Notes: generated by a model not told the origin, from the letters alone. DNA of 64,000 bases from Streptomyces sp. MUM 203J (GCF_022414595.1 NZ_JADWYO010000024.1:1-64000), one strand, 5' to 3'; shown: positions 23,589-32,794, numbered from the stretch's first letter. A program made the numbers and translations.

Positions 23589-26288
23589 ATGGTCCGTTAT
23601 GTGTACGACTTCTCCGAAGGCGGCCGGGAACAGTCCGGTCTGCTGGGCGGGAAGGGCGCCAACCTGGCCGAGATGGCGCGGATGGGCCTGCCCGTGCCGC
23701 CCGGGTTCACCGTGACGACGGAGGCCTGCCGGGTGTTCCTCGAAACGGGTGCGCCGCCGCCGGAGCTGGACGACGAGATCGCGGAGCACCTGGAGCGGCT
23801 GGAGCGGGCCTCGGGGCGGCGGCTCGGGCAGGTCGACGACCCGCTGCTGCTGTCGGTCCGGTCGGGGGCGCGGTTCTCGATGCCGGGGATGATGGAGACG
23901 ATCCTCGACATCGGGCTGAACGACTACGCGGTGATGGGGCTGGCGAAGGTCCCGGAGCGGGAGCGTTTCGCCTGGGATTCGTACCGCCGCCTCGTGCAGA
24001 TGTTCGGCACGACGGTGATGGGAGTGGACGGCGCGCTGTTCGAGGGGGTGCTGCGCCGCATCGAGCGTCAGCACCATGCGGCGGACGACGCGCATCTGGA
24101 CGCCGTGGACCTGATCCGGACGGTGGAGACGTTCAAGGACCTCGTCCGGGAGCGGACCGGCGAGGACTTCCCGCAGGACCCGCACGAGCAGCTGAGGCGG
24201 GCGGTGCTGGCGGTGTTCGGGTCGTGGAACGCGGAGCGGGCGCGGCTCTACCGGCGCCGTGAGCACATCCCGGACGACCTCGGCACGGCGGTGAACATCC
24301 AGACCATGGTGTTCGGGAACCTGGGCTCCGACTCCGGCAGCGGGGTCGCGTTCACCCGGGACCCGGCGACCGGGCGGCCCGGGGTGTACGGGGACTATCT
24401 GCCGAACGCCCAGGGCGAGGACGTGGTGTCGGGGACACGGGACGCGGTGCCGCTGGAGGATCTGCGAAGGCTGGACCCGGAGTCGTACGAGGAGCTGTGC
24501 GGCCATCTGCGGCGGCTGGAGGAGCACTACCGGGACCTGTGCGACATCGAGTTCACCATCGAGCGGGGCCGTCTGTGGATGCTTCAGACGCGGGTCGGGA
24601 AACGGACCGCGCAGGCGGCGTTCGGCATCGCGGGGCAGCTTGTCGACGAGGGACTGATCAGTCTGGACGAGGCGCTGGCGCGCGTGGGCGGGGAGGGCCT
24701 CGCGCGGCTGATGTTCCCCCGGTTCGACACCTCGGGCGCGGGTGAGCCGCTGGCGCGCGGGGTGCCGGCCTCGCCGGGCGCGGCCGTGGGGGCGGCGGTG
24801 TTCGACTCGGCGGAGGCGGTCCGGCGGGCGGCGGCAGGCGAACGGGTGGTGCTGGTACGGCCGGAGACGACACCGGACGACCTTCCGGGCATGGTGGCGG
24901 CGCAGGCGGTGCTGACCAGCCGGGGCGGCAAGACCAGTCACGCGGCGGTGGTGGCCCGGGGCATGGGCAGGGTCTGCGTGTGCGGGGCGGACGCGCTGTC
25001 CGTGGACGTGCAGGGGCGGCGGTTCACGGTGGGGGACGTGACGGTCGCAGAGGGCGAGACGCTGTCCGTCGACGGGTCGGAGGGGCTTGTCTTCCCGGGT
25101 GCGGTGCCGCTGGTCGACTCGGTGGTGATGCGGTACTTCGAGAACGGCGGACGGCGGCCGGGCCCGGACGACGAGCAGGTCGTACGGGATGTGCACCGGC
25201 TCATGGAACGGGCGGACGCGCTGCGGCGGCTGGAGGTGCGGGCCAACGCGGACACGCCGGAGGACGCCGAGCGGGCGCGGCGGTTCGGGGCGCGGGGCAT
25301 CGGGCTGTGCCGCACGGAGCACATGTTCCTCGGGGAACGGCGGCGGTACGTGGAGGCGATGATCCTCGCCGGGGGCGCGGAGGAGCGGGAGGCGGCGCTG
25401 GCCGAGCTGCTGCCGCTCCAGCGGGCGGACTTCACCGGCATCCTGGCGGCGATGGACGGGCTGCCGGTGACGATCCGTCTGCTGGACCCGCCGCTGCACG
25501 AGTTCCTCCCGGACCACACGGAGCTGGCGGTGCGGGTGGCGCGGGCGGAGGCGTCCGGGCGGGCCCCGGACCCCCGGGACGGGGAGCTGCTGGCGGCGGT
25601 GGAACGGATGCGCGAGCAGAACCCGATGCTGGGGCTGCGCGGGGTGCGGCTGGGTCTCGTGGTGCCGGGGCTGGTGGCGATGCAGGTACGGGCGGTGGCG
25701 GAGGCGGTCGTGGAGCGCGTCCGGGCCGGGGGCGATCCGCGGGCGCAGATCATGGTGCCGCTGGTGGGGGCGGTGACGGAGCTTCACCTGGTGCGGGAGG
25801 AGGTGGAGCGGGTGCTGGCACGGGTCTCGGAGGAGACGGGAGTGCGGGTGGAGTGCCCGGTGGGCACGATGATCGAGCTGCCGAGGGCGGCGCTCACGGC
25901 GGGACGGATCGCACGGGACGCGGACTTCTTCTCCTTCGGCACGAACGATCTGACGCAGACGACCTGGGGTTTCTCGCGGGACGACGTGGAGGCGGAGTTC
26001 TTCCCCGCCTATCTGGAGCGGGGTGTGTTCGACGTGTCGCCGTTCGAGACGCTGGACCGGGAGGGTGTGGGGCGGCTGGTGGAGCTGGCTGTGTCGGAGG
26101 GACGCGAGGTGCGTCCGGAGCTTGAGGTCGGGGTGTGCGGGGAGCACGGGGGCGACCCGGAGTCGGTGCGCTTCTTCCACTCGGTGGACCTGGACTACGT
26201 GTCGTGTTCTCCGTTCCGGGTGCCGGTGGCCCGGCTGGAGGCGGGGCGGGCGACACTGAGCGGCGCGGAGGCCACGGACACCCGCTGA
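23589..26288 (+). CDS. ppdK: Pyruvate, phosphate dikinase
   Basis: An 899-residue enzyme, the usual length. It interconverts pyruvate + ATP + Pi and PEP + AMP + PPi. Seen: N-terminal nucleotide domain starting LLGGKGANLAEM, the phosphohistidine loop TSRGGKTSHAAVVARGMG (catalytic His), and the PEP/pyruvate barrel with GIGLCRTEHMF, FFSFGTNDLTQTTWGFSRDD and the C-terminal VCGEHGGDP (catalytic Cys). GCGAGGAAG precedes ATG 23589. PPDK is in the OsdR-linked gene set of S. coelicolor. Under low oxygen it may allow pyrophosphate-linked energy saving or gluconeogenesis. No recognised island box is seen upstream. Confidence 0.93.
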   Translation: MVRYVYDFSEGGREQSGLLGGKGANLAEMARMGLPVPPGFTVTTEACRVFLETGAPPPELDDEIAEHLERLERASGRRLGQVDDPLLLSVRSGARFSMPGMMETILDIGLNDYAVMGLAKVPERERFAWDSYRRLVQMFGTTVMGVDGALFEGVLRRIERQHHAADDAHLDAVDLIRTVETFKDLVRERTGEDFPQDPHEQLRRAVLAVFGSWNAERARLYRRREHIPDDLGTAVNIQTMVFGNLGSDSGSGVAFTRDPATGRPGVYGDYLPNAQGEDVVSGTRDAVPLEDLRRLDPESYEELCGHLRRLEEHYRDLCDIEFTIERGRLWMLQTRVGKRTAQAAFGIAGQLVDEGLISLDEALARVGGEGLARLMFPRFDTSGAGEPLARGVPASPGAAVGAAVFDSAEAVRRAAAGERVVLVRPETTPDDLPGMVAAQAVLTSRGGKTSHAAVVARGMGRVCVCGADALSVDVQGRRFTVGDVTVAEGETLSVDGSEGLVFPGAVPLVDSVVMRYFENGGRRPGPDDEQVVRDVHRLMERADALRRLEVRANADTPEDAERARRFGARGIGLCRTEHMFLGERRRYVEAMILAGGAEEREAALAELLPLQRADFTGILAAMDGLPVTIRLLDPPLHEFLPDHTELAVRVARAEASGRAPDPRDGELLAAVERMREQNPMLGLRGVRLGLVVPGLVAMQVRAVAEAVVERVRAGGDPRAQIMVPLVGAVTELHLVREEVERVLARVSEETGVRVECPVGTMIELPRAALTAGRIARDADFFSFGTNDLTQTTWGFSRDDVEAEFFPAYLERGVFDVSPFETLDREGVGRLVELAVSEGREVRPELEVGVCGEHGGDPESVRFFHSVDLDYVSCSPFRVPVARLEAGRATLSGAEATDTR

Positions 26289-26395
26289 GCGCGACCGGGG
26301 GCGCGAACGGGCCGGCTGTGCGCCTGGGAACGCTGTTCGGCCGGGCCGCGGGCCCCGGGCCGGGCGGGGGATAACGGGTCGATGGTCCTCGCTCC

Positions 26396-26411
26396 AGGGA
26401 CCTTCGGCCCT
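26396..26411 (+). promoter_or_regulatory. OsdR-type box AGGGACCTTCGGCCCT upstream of hmp
   Basis: A 16-base element 108 bases before the hmp start codon, differing at one base from the box at 20885. A partial repeat, AGGGACC, follows at 26429. It places the flavohaemoglobin gene under the same putative regulator. Confidence 0.65.
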
Positions 26412-26518
26412 CCTTGCCCCTGAAGAGCAGGGACCGGAGCCGTAGGGCTGCTAGACAGAGCAATGCCTGCGTTTCCGCGGCGATCAGGAACCCCCCGCCT
26501 TGGCTTCTTAGGAGTCCC

Positions 26519-27736
26519 ATGCTTTCCGCCGAATCAGCCTCCGTCATCCGGGCCACCCTCCCCGCCGTGGGCGGCGCCCTGGACGAGATCACCACCCGCT
26601 TCTACGGCGCGATGTTCGAGGAGCACCCCGAGCTGCTGGACGGGATGTTCAACCGGGGCAACCAGGTCAGCGGCGACCAGCGGAAGGCGCTGGCCGGGTC
26701 GATCGCCGCGTTCGCCGGGGCACTGCTGGCGGACCCGGAGGCCCGCCCGGACCGGCTGCTGTCCCGGATCGCCCACAAGCACGTCGCCGTGGGGGTCACC
26801 GACGACCAGTACACGATCGTGCACAGGTTCCTGTTCGGCGCGATCGTCGAGGTGCTGGGCGAGGCGGTGACGCCGGAGGTCGCCGCCGCGTGGGACGAGG
26901 TCTACTGGCTGATGGCCGGTGCGCTGATCGCCCAGGAGGCCGGGCTCTACCTGGAGGCCCAGGTGAAGCCGGGGCACCCGTGGCGGGACTGGACCGTGGC
27001 GGAGCGCCGGGAGGAGACGGCCGACACGGTGTCGTTCCTGCTGCGCCCGGCCGACGGTAAGGCCGCGCCGGCCGCGCGTGCGGGGCAGTACGTGAGTGTG
27101 AAGGTGCGGATGCCGGACGGCGTGCACCAGCTGCGGCAGTACAGCCTGTCGTCGGCGCCGGACAAGGACCTGCGCCGGATCACCGTCAAGCGGGTCACGG
27201 GCGAGGCGGGGGCGCCGGACGGCGAGGTGTCGAACCTGCTGCACGCGACCGTACGTGAGGGTGACACGCTGACCCTGTCCGCTCCGTTCGGGGACGTGGT
27301 GCTGGACGACACGGACCAGCCGCTGGTGCTGGTCTCCGCCGGGATCGGCTGCACCCCGCTGGTGGGGATGCTGGAGCACCTCGCGGCCACCGGCTCGGCC
27401 CGGCCGGTCACGGTGCTGCACGCGGACCGGTCGCCCGCCGAGCACGCGCTGCGCGGCGACACCACCCGACTGGTGGACGAACTGGCCGACGCCCGGGGTG
27501 AGTTCTGGTATGAGAAGGGCGCCGAGGGGGTGCCCGGGGCGCGTCCGGGGCTGATGGACCTGACGGATGTGGACGACGTGGCCCTCCCGTCGGACGCGGC
27601 CGTGTACCTGTGCGGTCCGCTGCCCTTCATGCGCGCGGCGCGGGAGCAGCTGCTGAAGGCGGGCGTCCCGGCACGGTCCATCCGGTACGAGGTGTTCGGC
27701 CCCGACCTGTGGCTGGCGGACGCCGCCGACGCCTGA
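26519..27736 (+). CDS. hmp: Flavohaemoglobin (nitric oxide dioxygenase)
   Basis: A 405-residue protein: globin domain (about 1-137; FYGAMFEEHPELLDGMFNRG, proximal His in RIAHKHVAVG), FAD-binding domain (RQYSLSSAP) and NAD-binding domain (SAGIGCTPLVGML, YLCGPLPFM), ending EVFGPDLW. It oxidises NO to nitrate with O2 and NAD(P)H. TAGGAG precedes ATG 26519. Its location next to PPDK and behind an OsdR-type box ties NO protection to the low-oxygen response. A weak hairpin lies between it and the convergent P450. Confidence 0.93.
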   Translation: MLSAESASVIRATLPAVGGALDEITTRFYGAMFEEHPELLDGMFNRGNQVSGDQRKALAGSIAAFAGALLADPEARPDRLLSRIAHKHVAVGVTDDQYTIVHRFLFGAIVEVLGEAVTPEVAAAWDEVYWLMAGALIAQEAGLYLEAQVKPGHPWRDWTVAERREETADTVSFLLRPADGKAAPAARAGQYVSVKVRMPDGVHQLRQYSLSSAPDKDLRRITVKRVTGEAGAPDGEVSNLLHATVREGDTLTLSAPFGDVVLDDTDQPLVLVSAGIGCTPLVGMLEHLAATGSARPVTVLHADRSPAEHALRGDTTRLVDELADARGEFWYEKGAEGVPGARPGLMDLTDVDDVALPSDAAVYLCGPLPFMRAAREQLLKAGVPARSIRYEVFGPDLWLADAADA

Positions 27737-27756
27737 CGGAACGCGCCGTCGCGGCG

Positions 27757-27777
27757 GGGCCGGGCGGTTCCCGGCCC
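27757..27777. terminator. Short hairpin between hmp and P450
   Basis: GGGCCGGG and CCCGGCCC pair around CGGTT, between the two convergent stop codons. Modest stem, position appropriate for both genes. Confidence 0.5.
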
Positions 27778-27788
27778 TGCGGCGGGCG

Positions 27789-29171
27789 TCACGAGGCGGA
27801 CGGCACGGGCCTCAGCCGGCAGCGGACGGGCCCCTCGGCGCGCAGGGTGATCCCGGCGGAGACGGGGACGTCGAGGTCCACGGCCTCCAGCTCGTAGCGT
27901 TGAAGGATCACGGCGAGGGCCAGGACGGACTCCAGCATCGAGAAGTGCTGGCCGATGCAGGCACGCGGACCGCCGCCGAAGGGGAACCAGGCGTAGCGAG
28001 GCCGCTCCTTCTCCCGTTCGGGGGTGAAGCGGTCGGGGTCGAAGCGCTGCGGGTCGTCCCAGTAGCGGGTGTGACGGTGTGTCACCCAGGGGGCGACGAT
28101 CACATCGGCGCCCGCCGGGATGACGCCGCCGGAGACCTCCGCGGCGGCAACCGCGCGGCGGCCGATGACCGGGGCGGCGGGGAACAGCCGCATGGCCTCC
28201 TTGAGGACCCGTGTCAGATACGGCAGCGCGTCCAGGTCGGCCGCCACCGGGGTACGCCCGCCCAGGACCCGTGCGGCCTCGTCGCGGGCGCGCCGCTGCT
28301 CGTCGGGATGACGGGCCAGCAGGTGCAGGGCGAAGGCGAGCGAGGTGGCGGTGGTCTCGTGGCCCGCCAGCAGGAAGATCAGCACCTGGTCTCGGATCTC
28401 GCCCGCGTCCAGGGCACTGTCCCCGTCGCTGACGGTCCGCGCGAGCAGACCGAGCAGATCCTCGCCGGCCGGGGCGGCGCCGTCGGAGCCGCCGCCGCGG
28501 CGCCTGCCGATGATGCCGTCGCACTCGGCGTACAGCTCCGCCATCGCCGCGGCGGCGCGGCGGTTGGCGGGGGTGGGCCAGTGACGCGGGGCACTGGCGG
28601 GCGAGAAGGCGCGGCGCAGCACGTACTCCCCGATGACCGGGAAGCAGCGCTCGACGACGCCCACGGCCGACTCGACGTCGGTGCCGAACAGGATGCGGGC
28701 GACGGTCCGCAGGGCGAGGCGCATCATGTCGGCGGAGACGTCGACGACACCGCCGGGCACGTCCGGCCAGCCCTGAAGGGTGGCGTCGGTCTCGGCGGTG
28801 ATCGCCTGGGCGTAGCCGTCCACCCGGCGCCGGGTGAACAGGGGCTGCACCAGCCGCCGTTGCCGCAGGTAGGCCTCGTCCTGGCTGGTGAGCAGGCCGT
28901 TTCCGAAGGAATCGCGGACCTCCTGGTAGAAGGCGTTGTCCTTGCGGAAGTTGGCCGAGTCGGTGGCCAGGACCTGCTGGGCGCCCTCGGCGGAGAACAC
29001 CCCGTACAGCTCGGTCCGCAGGCCGGGCGGGCCCGCGGTGATGCGGACGAGGTCGCCGTGTTCGCGATGAGCGCCGAGGAAGGTGCCGAGGGGGTCCCGC
29101 TTCAGGTCGAGCATGGAGCCGACGAGCGGCAGTCCTGCGGGGCCGGTGATCTGTGGGACGGTGGTCGTCAT
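27789..29171 (-). CDS. Cytochrome P450
   Basis: A 460-residue P450 with I-helix LLAGHETTATS, K-helix EAMRLFP (ExxR intact), the PERF-like RFDPDRFTPER and haem loop FPFGGGPRACIG. The presence of ACIG and long length resemble the class E/CYP4-like bacterial group rather than the typical short Streptomyces biosynthetic P450s. No ferredoxin or biosynthetic gene is adjacent, so the substrate is unknown. AGGGAGA precedes ATG 29171. It may be induced with its neighbours, but no operator is evident. Confidence 0.9.
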   Translation of the reverse strand: MTTTVPQITGPAGLPLVGSMLDLKRDPLGTFLGAHREHGDLVRITAGPPGLRTELYGVFSAEGAQQVLATDSANFRKDNAFYQEVRDSFGNGLLTSQDEAYLRQRRLVQPLFTRRRVDGYAQAITAETDATLQGWPDVPGGVVDVSADMMRLALRTVARILFGTDVESAVGVVERCFPVIGEYVLRRAFSPASAPRHWPTPANRRAAAAMAELYAECDGIIGRRRGGGSDGAAPAGEDLLGLLARTVSDGDSALDAGEIRDQVLIFLLAGHETTATSLAFALHLLARHPDEQRRARDEAARVLGGRTPVAADLDALPYLTRVLKEAMRLFPAAPVIGRRAVAAAEVSGGVIPAGADVIVAPWVTHRHTRYWDDPQRFDPDRFTPEREKERPRYAWFPFGGGPRACIGQHFSMLESVLALAVILQRYELEAVDLDVPVSAGITLRAEGPVRCRLRPVPSAS

Positions 29172-29341
29172 GGGTCTCCCTGGAGCCGGTCCAGGCGGCC
29201 CTGGACGGCCCTGTCGCGGCGGACCGTGCGCTGGACCGATTCTGCACCGGAAGGACCGCCGCCCGTGCGGTCATCGCGAGACCCGTCCGGTTCGGGGGGT
29301 GCTTCAACCGGATTCGCCCCGGTCCGGGTGGCCGGAAAGAG

Positions 29342-29895
29342 TCACCGCGGGGCGGGGGCGGTTGCGGGGCCGACGGGGCGGGGGCGGTTGCGGGAGAGCC
29401 CGGCCAGGACGGCGACCATGCCGCAGGTGTCGGCGAGCGCGGAGAGGACCAGCCCGCCGCTAGGGCGGCGGAGAGCGGACGGAAGACCGGGTACGGCAGG
29501 CCCGGGGGGACCGGGCCGAGGAGCACGGGGAACGCCGCGTTGAAACGGGCCTGACGCTCCATGGAGCGCGGCGGCAGCGTGCGGCCGGTGCTGGCCACGG
29601 CCCCCGGTGGTCCGGCCGCCGGTGCAGCAGGCGAGGGCGGCGATGCCCCCGCAGCCGGCCGGTACGCGGCAGGCGTTCGCGGAGCGGGCCCGGAGGCGCG
29701 GACCGGGACGTCACGGTGCTCGGCGGCCTGCCGGCCGTCCGGCGGGGCCCGGCCCAACCGGTCGAGGGGGATGCCGGGGGCGCCCGGCAGGTGTCCGGCG
29801 GCGAAGTCGGCGGGGGTGCGCTCACCGTGCACGGTGAGCCCGGGCGGCCGGGTACCGACCCGGGCGCAGCAGGCGGTGGTGCACGAGGGTGACAT
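29342..29895 (-). pseudogene. Decayed rhodanese-DUF2892 (sulfurtransferase) gene
   Basis: Recognisable pieces occur in order but in different minus-strand frames: the rhodanese start (TVHGERTPADFAAGHLPGAP, about 29830-29770), a later rhodanese piece (ACRVPAGCGGIAALA, about 29690-29640), the DUF2892 start (MERQARFNAAFPVLLG, about 29565-29515) and its second half (LVLSALADTCGMVAVLAG, about 29455-29400). At least two frameshifts separate them, and the catalytic CRxG loop is not intact. A 26-base tandem duplication at about 29349-29394 lies in its 3' end. It faces the CstR-like gene across a shared operator, so it was once part of the sulfur regulon. Confidence 0.72.
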
Positions 29896-29933
29896 CCTTG
29901 GTCGTCGACGGGGCCCCGAAAGCAGGAGTAGAT

Positions 29934-29947
29934 TACCCCTAGGGGTA
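29934..29947. promoter_or_regulatory. CsoR/CstR-type operator TACCCCTAGGGGTA
   Basis: A perfect 14-base palindrome 29 bases upstream of the repressor start and between it and the rhodanese pseudogene. The same design occurs twice at 32833-32881 before the MBL-rhodanese gene. GC tracts flanked by TA are the known operator form of CsoR-family repressors. Confidence 0.8.
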
Positions 29948-29975
29948 TATCGGGGCAGGGCGTGAGGAGTGTGCC

Positions 29976-30263
29976 GTGGAACTGGATCTCGCGGGGGCCG
30001 AGCTGAAGTCGGTGCTCAACCGGCTGCGCAGGGCGCAGGGCCAGATCTCCGGTGTGATCCGGATGATCGAGGAGGGCCGCGACTGCGAGGAGGTCGTGAC
30101 CCAGCTGGCCGCCGCCTCGCGGGCGCTGGACCGCGCAGGGTTCGCGATCATCGCGACGGGCCTCCAGCAGTGCCTGACGGACGGCGGCGCGGACGGTGAG
30201 GGGAACGGGGACCTCCAGCAGACGCGTACCCGCCTGGAGAAGCTGTTCCTGTCGCTGGCCTGA
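29976..30263 (+). CDS. cstR: CsoR-family repressor with CstR-like two-cysteine site
   Basis: A 95-residue all-helical repressor of the DUF156 family. The family's two cysteines are present at C37 (GRDCEEVV) and C66 (LQQC), spaced 29 residues as usual. The His found four residues before the second Cys in copper-sensing CsoR is replaced by Gly (ATGLQQC). Loss of that ligand and retention of both Cys is the pattern of CstR, which senses persulfides and polysulfides by forming inter-subunit sulfur links. Genomic context (rhodanese, MBL dioxygenase, TauE exporter) agrees. GAGGAG precedes GTG 29976. Confidence 0.85.
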   Translation: MELDLAGAELKSVLNRLRRAQGQISGVIRMIEEGRDCEEVVTQLAAASRALDRAGFAIIATGLQQCLTDGGADGEGNGDLQQTRTRLEKLFLSLA

Positions 30264-30338
30264 CCGCTCCCGACCACTCCTGCCCGTCCGGTGGTGCCCC
30301 CGCTCGTCGATCCCGGGGGAGTTCCGGCCGGGTGCCGC

Positions 30339-31097
30339 TCAAGCGCGGAAGACGAACAGCGTGTCGGCCGCCATCAGTGCCGCCACGGCCAGCAGAACGG
30401 CGCCGAAGACACGGCGCAGCGCGGACGGCTCGACCCGCGCGGCGAGCCGCCGGCCGTCCCACGCCGCCAGGATGGCCGCACCCGTGAACGGTGCGACCAC
30501 CGACCAGTCCAGGGCCGTCGCCGTACCGGCCCGGGCGACGAGGGCCGTCAGGGCGTTGACGGTGATCACCAGCAGGCTCGTGCCGACCGCCGCGCGCATC
30601 CGCAGCCCCACCACGCCCACCAGCGCGGGCACGGCCAGGAAGCCCCCGCCGACGCCCAGGAACCCGGTGACGCCACCGAGTGCCGCCCCGGCCGCCGTCG
30701 CCCGTACGGGCCGTACCGGAAGCTCCGCGCCCTCGGCCGGCGCCCCGCGCAGCATCCGCAGCGCCGCCAGGACCGCGACGGCGGCGAACGCGGCCGTCAG
30801 CACCCGTCGCGGTACACCGTCCGCCAGGACGCCGGCCAGCGCGGCCGGTCCCGCCCCGGCGGCGGCGAAGAGCGCCCCGGCCCTCCAGCGCACCCACCCG
30901 TCCCGCGCGTGCCCGTACAGGGCGGTGGCGGAGGTGACGGTGACGATGACCAGGCTCGCGGTGGCGGCGTCGGACGGCGCGAAGCCGAGCAGGTAGATCA
31001 GCGCGGGCACGGCGAGGACGCCGCCGCCCCCGCCGAGCGCGCCGAGGGCCAGGCCGACGACGGCCCCGGCCGCCAGGGCGAGGACCAGTGCGCTCAC
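30339..31097 (-). CDS. TauE/SafE-family sulfur-anion exporter
   Basis: A 252-residue membrane protein with about seven to eight hydrophobic segments and two family repeats: ALGALGGGGGVLAVPAL near the start and VTGFLGVGGGFLAVPAL in the middle. TauE/SafE members move sulfite, thiosulfate or sulfoacetate out of the cell. Its GTG start overlaps the stop of the MBL-rhodanese gene (GTGA), so the two are translationally coupled. It would export the oxidised products (sulfite or thiosulfate) made by its partner. Confidence 0.87.
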   Translation of the reverse strand: MSALVLALAAGAVVGLALGALGGGGGVLAVPALIYLLGFAPSDAATASLVIVTVTSATALYGHARDGWVRWRAGALFAAAGAGPAALAGVLADGVPRRVLTAAFAAVAVLAALRMLRGAPAEGAELPVRPVRATAAGAALGGVTGFLGVGGGFLAVPALVGVVGLRMRAAVGTSLLVITVNALTALVARAGTATALDWSVVAPFTGAAILAAWDGRRLAARVEPSALRRVFGAVLLAVAALMAADTLFVFRA

Positions 31098-32794
31098 GCG
31101 ATCGAGCCGTGCTTGCCGTGCGCGTCGACGACGGGGAGGCCCGCGCGGACCCAGGCGTGCAGCCCGCCGTCGACGTCCACGACCGGGTGCTCCCCGCGCC
31201 GGGCGAGGAGCAGCGCCGCGTCCTGGGACCGGCGCCCGGTCCGGCAGATGACCACGAGGGGGCGGCCCCGCGCGTCCTCCGGGAGCGGGGCGTGGTCGAC
31301 GAGCGCGGACAGCGGGACGTGCACGGACCCGGGCGCGTGCCCGGCCTGCCACTCCCCCGCCTCCCGCACGTCGAGGAGTACGGCCGCGGCGCCGGCGTGC
31401 GCGGTCCGGCGGTGGGCCTGTTCGGCGCTGACCCGGCCGGGCACGGCCCCTCGCACGGTCGCCGGGTCGAAGGTGTCGTCGACGGCGACGACCTCCCGCC
31501 CCTCCGCGTCGAGCAGGGACGCGGCGATGGCGGCGCGCATGCCCCCGGCGCAGTGCACCCACACGACACCGTCGGGCACCTCACGGGTACGGCGGCGCAG
31601 CTCGTGCAGCGGGATGTGGACGGAGCCCTCGAGGTGCGCGGCGGCGCGTTCGGCGCGGCGCCGGACGTCCAGGACGACAACCCCGGGGTCGGCGTCCCGG
31701 GCGGCGGCGAGGTCCTCGAAGGTGGCGCGGCGGAAGGACCGGGGCCGCTCGCCGTCGCGAAGCCAGGCGGCGGGCTCTCCGGTGGCCGCGGCGGCGGGGC
31801 GGTCGATGCCGACGCGGGCCAGTTCGCGCTGGGCGGCGGCGAGCTGCTCGGCGGACTCGGCGAGGAGGGTGACCGGTCTGCCCCAGGGGACGAGCCAGGC
31901 CAGGTACGTGGCGAGCTGGCCGCCCGCCTCGAAGTTGTACGCCCCGGCGACGTGCCCCTGTGCGAAGGCGACACGGCTGCGCAGGTCGACCACCCACTCC
32001 CCCGCCGCGAGCCGGGCGGCGATCTCGTCGGCGTCGGCCCGGGCGGGCGGGGTGAGGTCGACGGGTGCGGGACCGGCGGCGTTGGCGGGGCCCATGTGGG
32101 CGTAGTAGGCCGGGATGTCGTCGAGGGAGGCGAGAAGGTCCGCGACGAAGGTGTCGGCGTCCTTGGCGAAGGCCTCGTTGGCGGCCTTCTCGCCGCCGAT
32201 GGTGGAGGTCCCTGCGCCGTCGACGTTGGTGACGGAGCAGAAGCTGCCGAAGCCGTGGGTGGGCAGGACGGCCGTGTCGTCCGGGAGTTCGTCGGCGAGC
32301 CGGTGCGCGGAGGCGTACTGGGCGTGGGCGAGCTGCTCGGTGAGCCGGGGTTCGACGAGGTCGGGGCGGCCGACGGTGCCGATGAGGAGCGAACCGCCGG
32401 TGAACGCGGCAGCCGGGGTGCCTCCGTCCTCCAGGACGTAGGCGGTGTGGTGCGGGGTGTGGCCGGGGGTGGCGAGGGCACGCAGCTCCAGATGCCCGTC
32501 GACGGGGTGGCGGTCGCCGTCGCGGACGGGGGTGTGCGGGAAGGAGACGTGCGCGTCGGCGGGGACGAGGTAGTCGGCGCCGGTGACGCGGGCGAGTTCG
32601 GGACCGCCGGTGACGTAGTCGTTGTGGACGTGGGTCTCCACGACGAGAGCGATCCGCACGCCGCGCGCCGCGGCTGCGGCCAGGACGCGGTCGATGTCGC
32701 GGGGCGGGTCGACTGCGACGGCCCGGCGGCCGCCTCCGGCGAGGTAGCCGCGATTGCCGAGTCCTCGCGTCTCGATGGTGTCGACGAAGAACAC
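31094..32794 (-). CDS. MBL-fold persulfide-dioxygenase-like protein with three rhodanese domains
   Basis: A 566-residue protein. Residues 1-250 are an ETHE1-type metallo-beta-lactamase fold with H55, H57 and D59 in ETHVHNDY, and GHTPHHTAY further on. Three rhodanese-like modules follow: about 265-345 (VVDLRSRVAFAQGHVAGA, no Cys), about 370-455 (VHCAGGMRA, Cys present) and about 470-560 (CRTGRRS, Cys present). It would oxidise glutathione or low-molecular-weight persulfide to sulfite and shuttle sulfane sulfur. Many homologues carry one or two rhodanese modules. GGAAGGAG precedes GTG 32794. Two CstR-type operators lie directly upstream. Confidence 0.87.
   Translation of the reverse strand: MFFVDTIETRGLGNRGYLAGGGRRAVAVDPPRDIDRVLAAAAARGVRIALVVETHVHNDYVTGGPELARVTGADYLVPADAHVSFPHTPVRDGDRHPVDGHLELRALATPGHTPHHTAYVLEDGGTPAAAFTGGSLLIGTVGRPDLVEPRLTEQLAHAQYASAHRLADELPDDTAVLPTHGFGSFCSVTNVDGAGTSTIGGEKAANEAFAKDADTFVADLLASLDDIPAYYAHMGPANAAGPAPVDLTPPARADADEIAARLAAGEWVVDLRSRVAFAQGHVAGAYNFEAGGQLATYLAWLVPWGRPVTLLAESAEQLAAAQRELARVGIDRPAAAATGEPAAWLRDGERPRSFRRATFEDLAAARDADPGVVVLDVRRRAERAAAHLEGSVHIPLHELRRRTREVPDGVVWVHCAGGMRAAIAASLLDAEGREVVAVDDTFDPATVRGAVPGRVSAEQAHRRTAHAGAAAVLLDVREAGEWQAGHAPGSVHVPLSALVDHAPLPEDARGRPLVVICRTGRRSQDAALLLARRGEHPVVDVDGGLHAWVRAGLPVVDAHGKHGSIA

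Noticed and set aside
21586..23715. A 709-codon plus-strand frame opposite the sensor kinase
   Set aside because: Antisense shadow; the kinase on the minus strand has complete GAF, HisKA and HATPase motifs.
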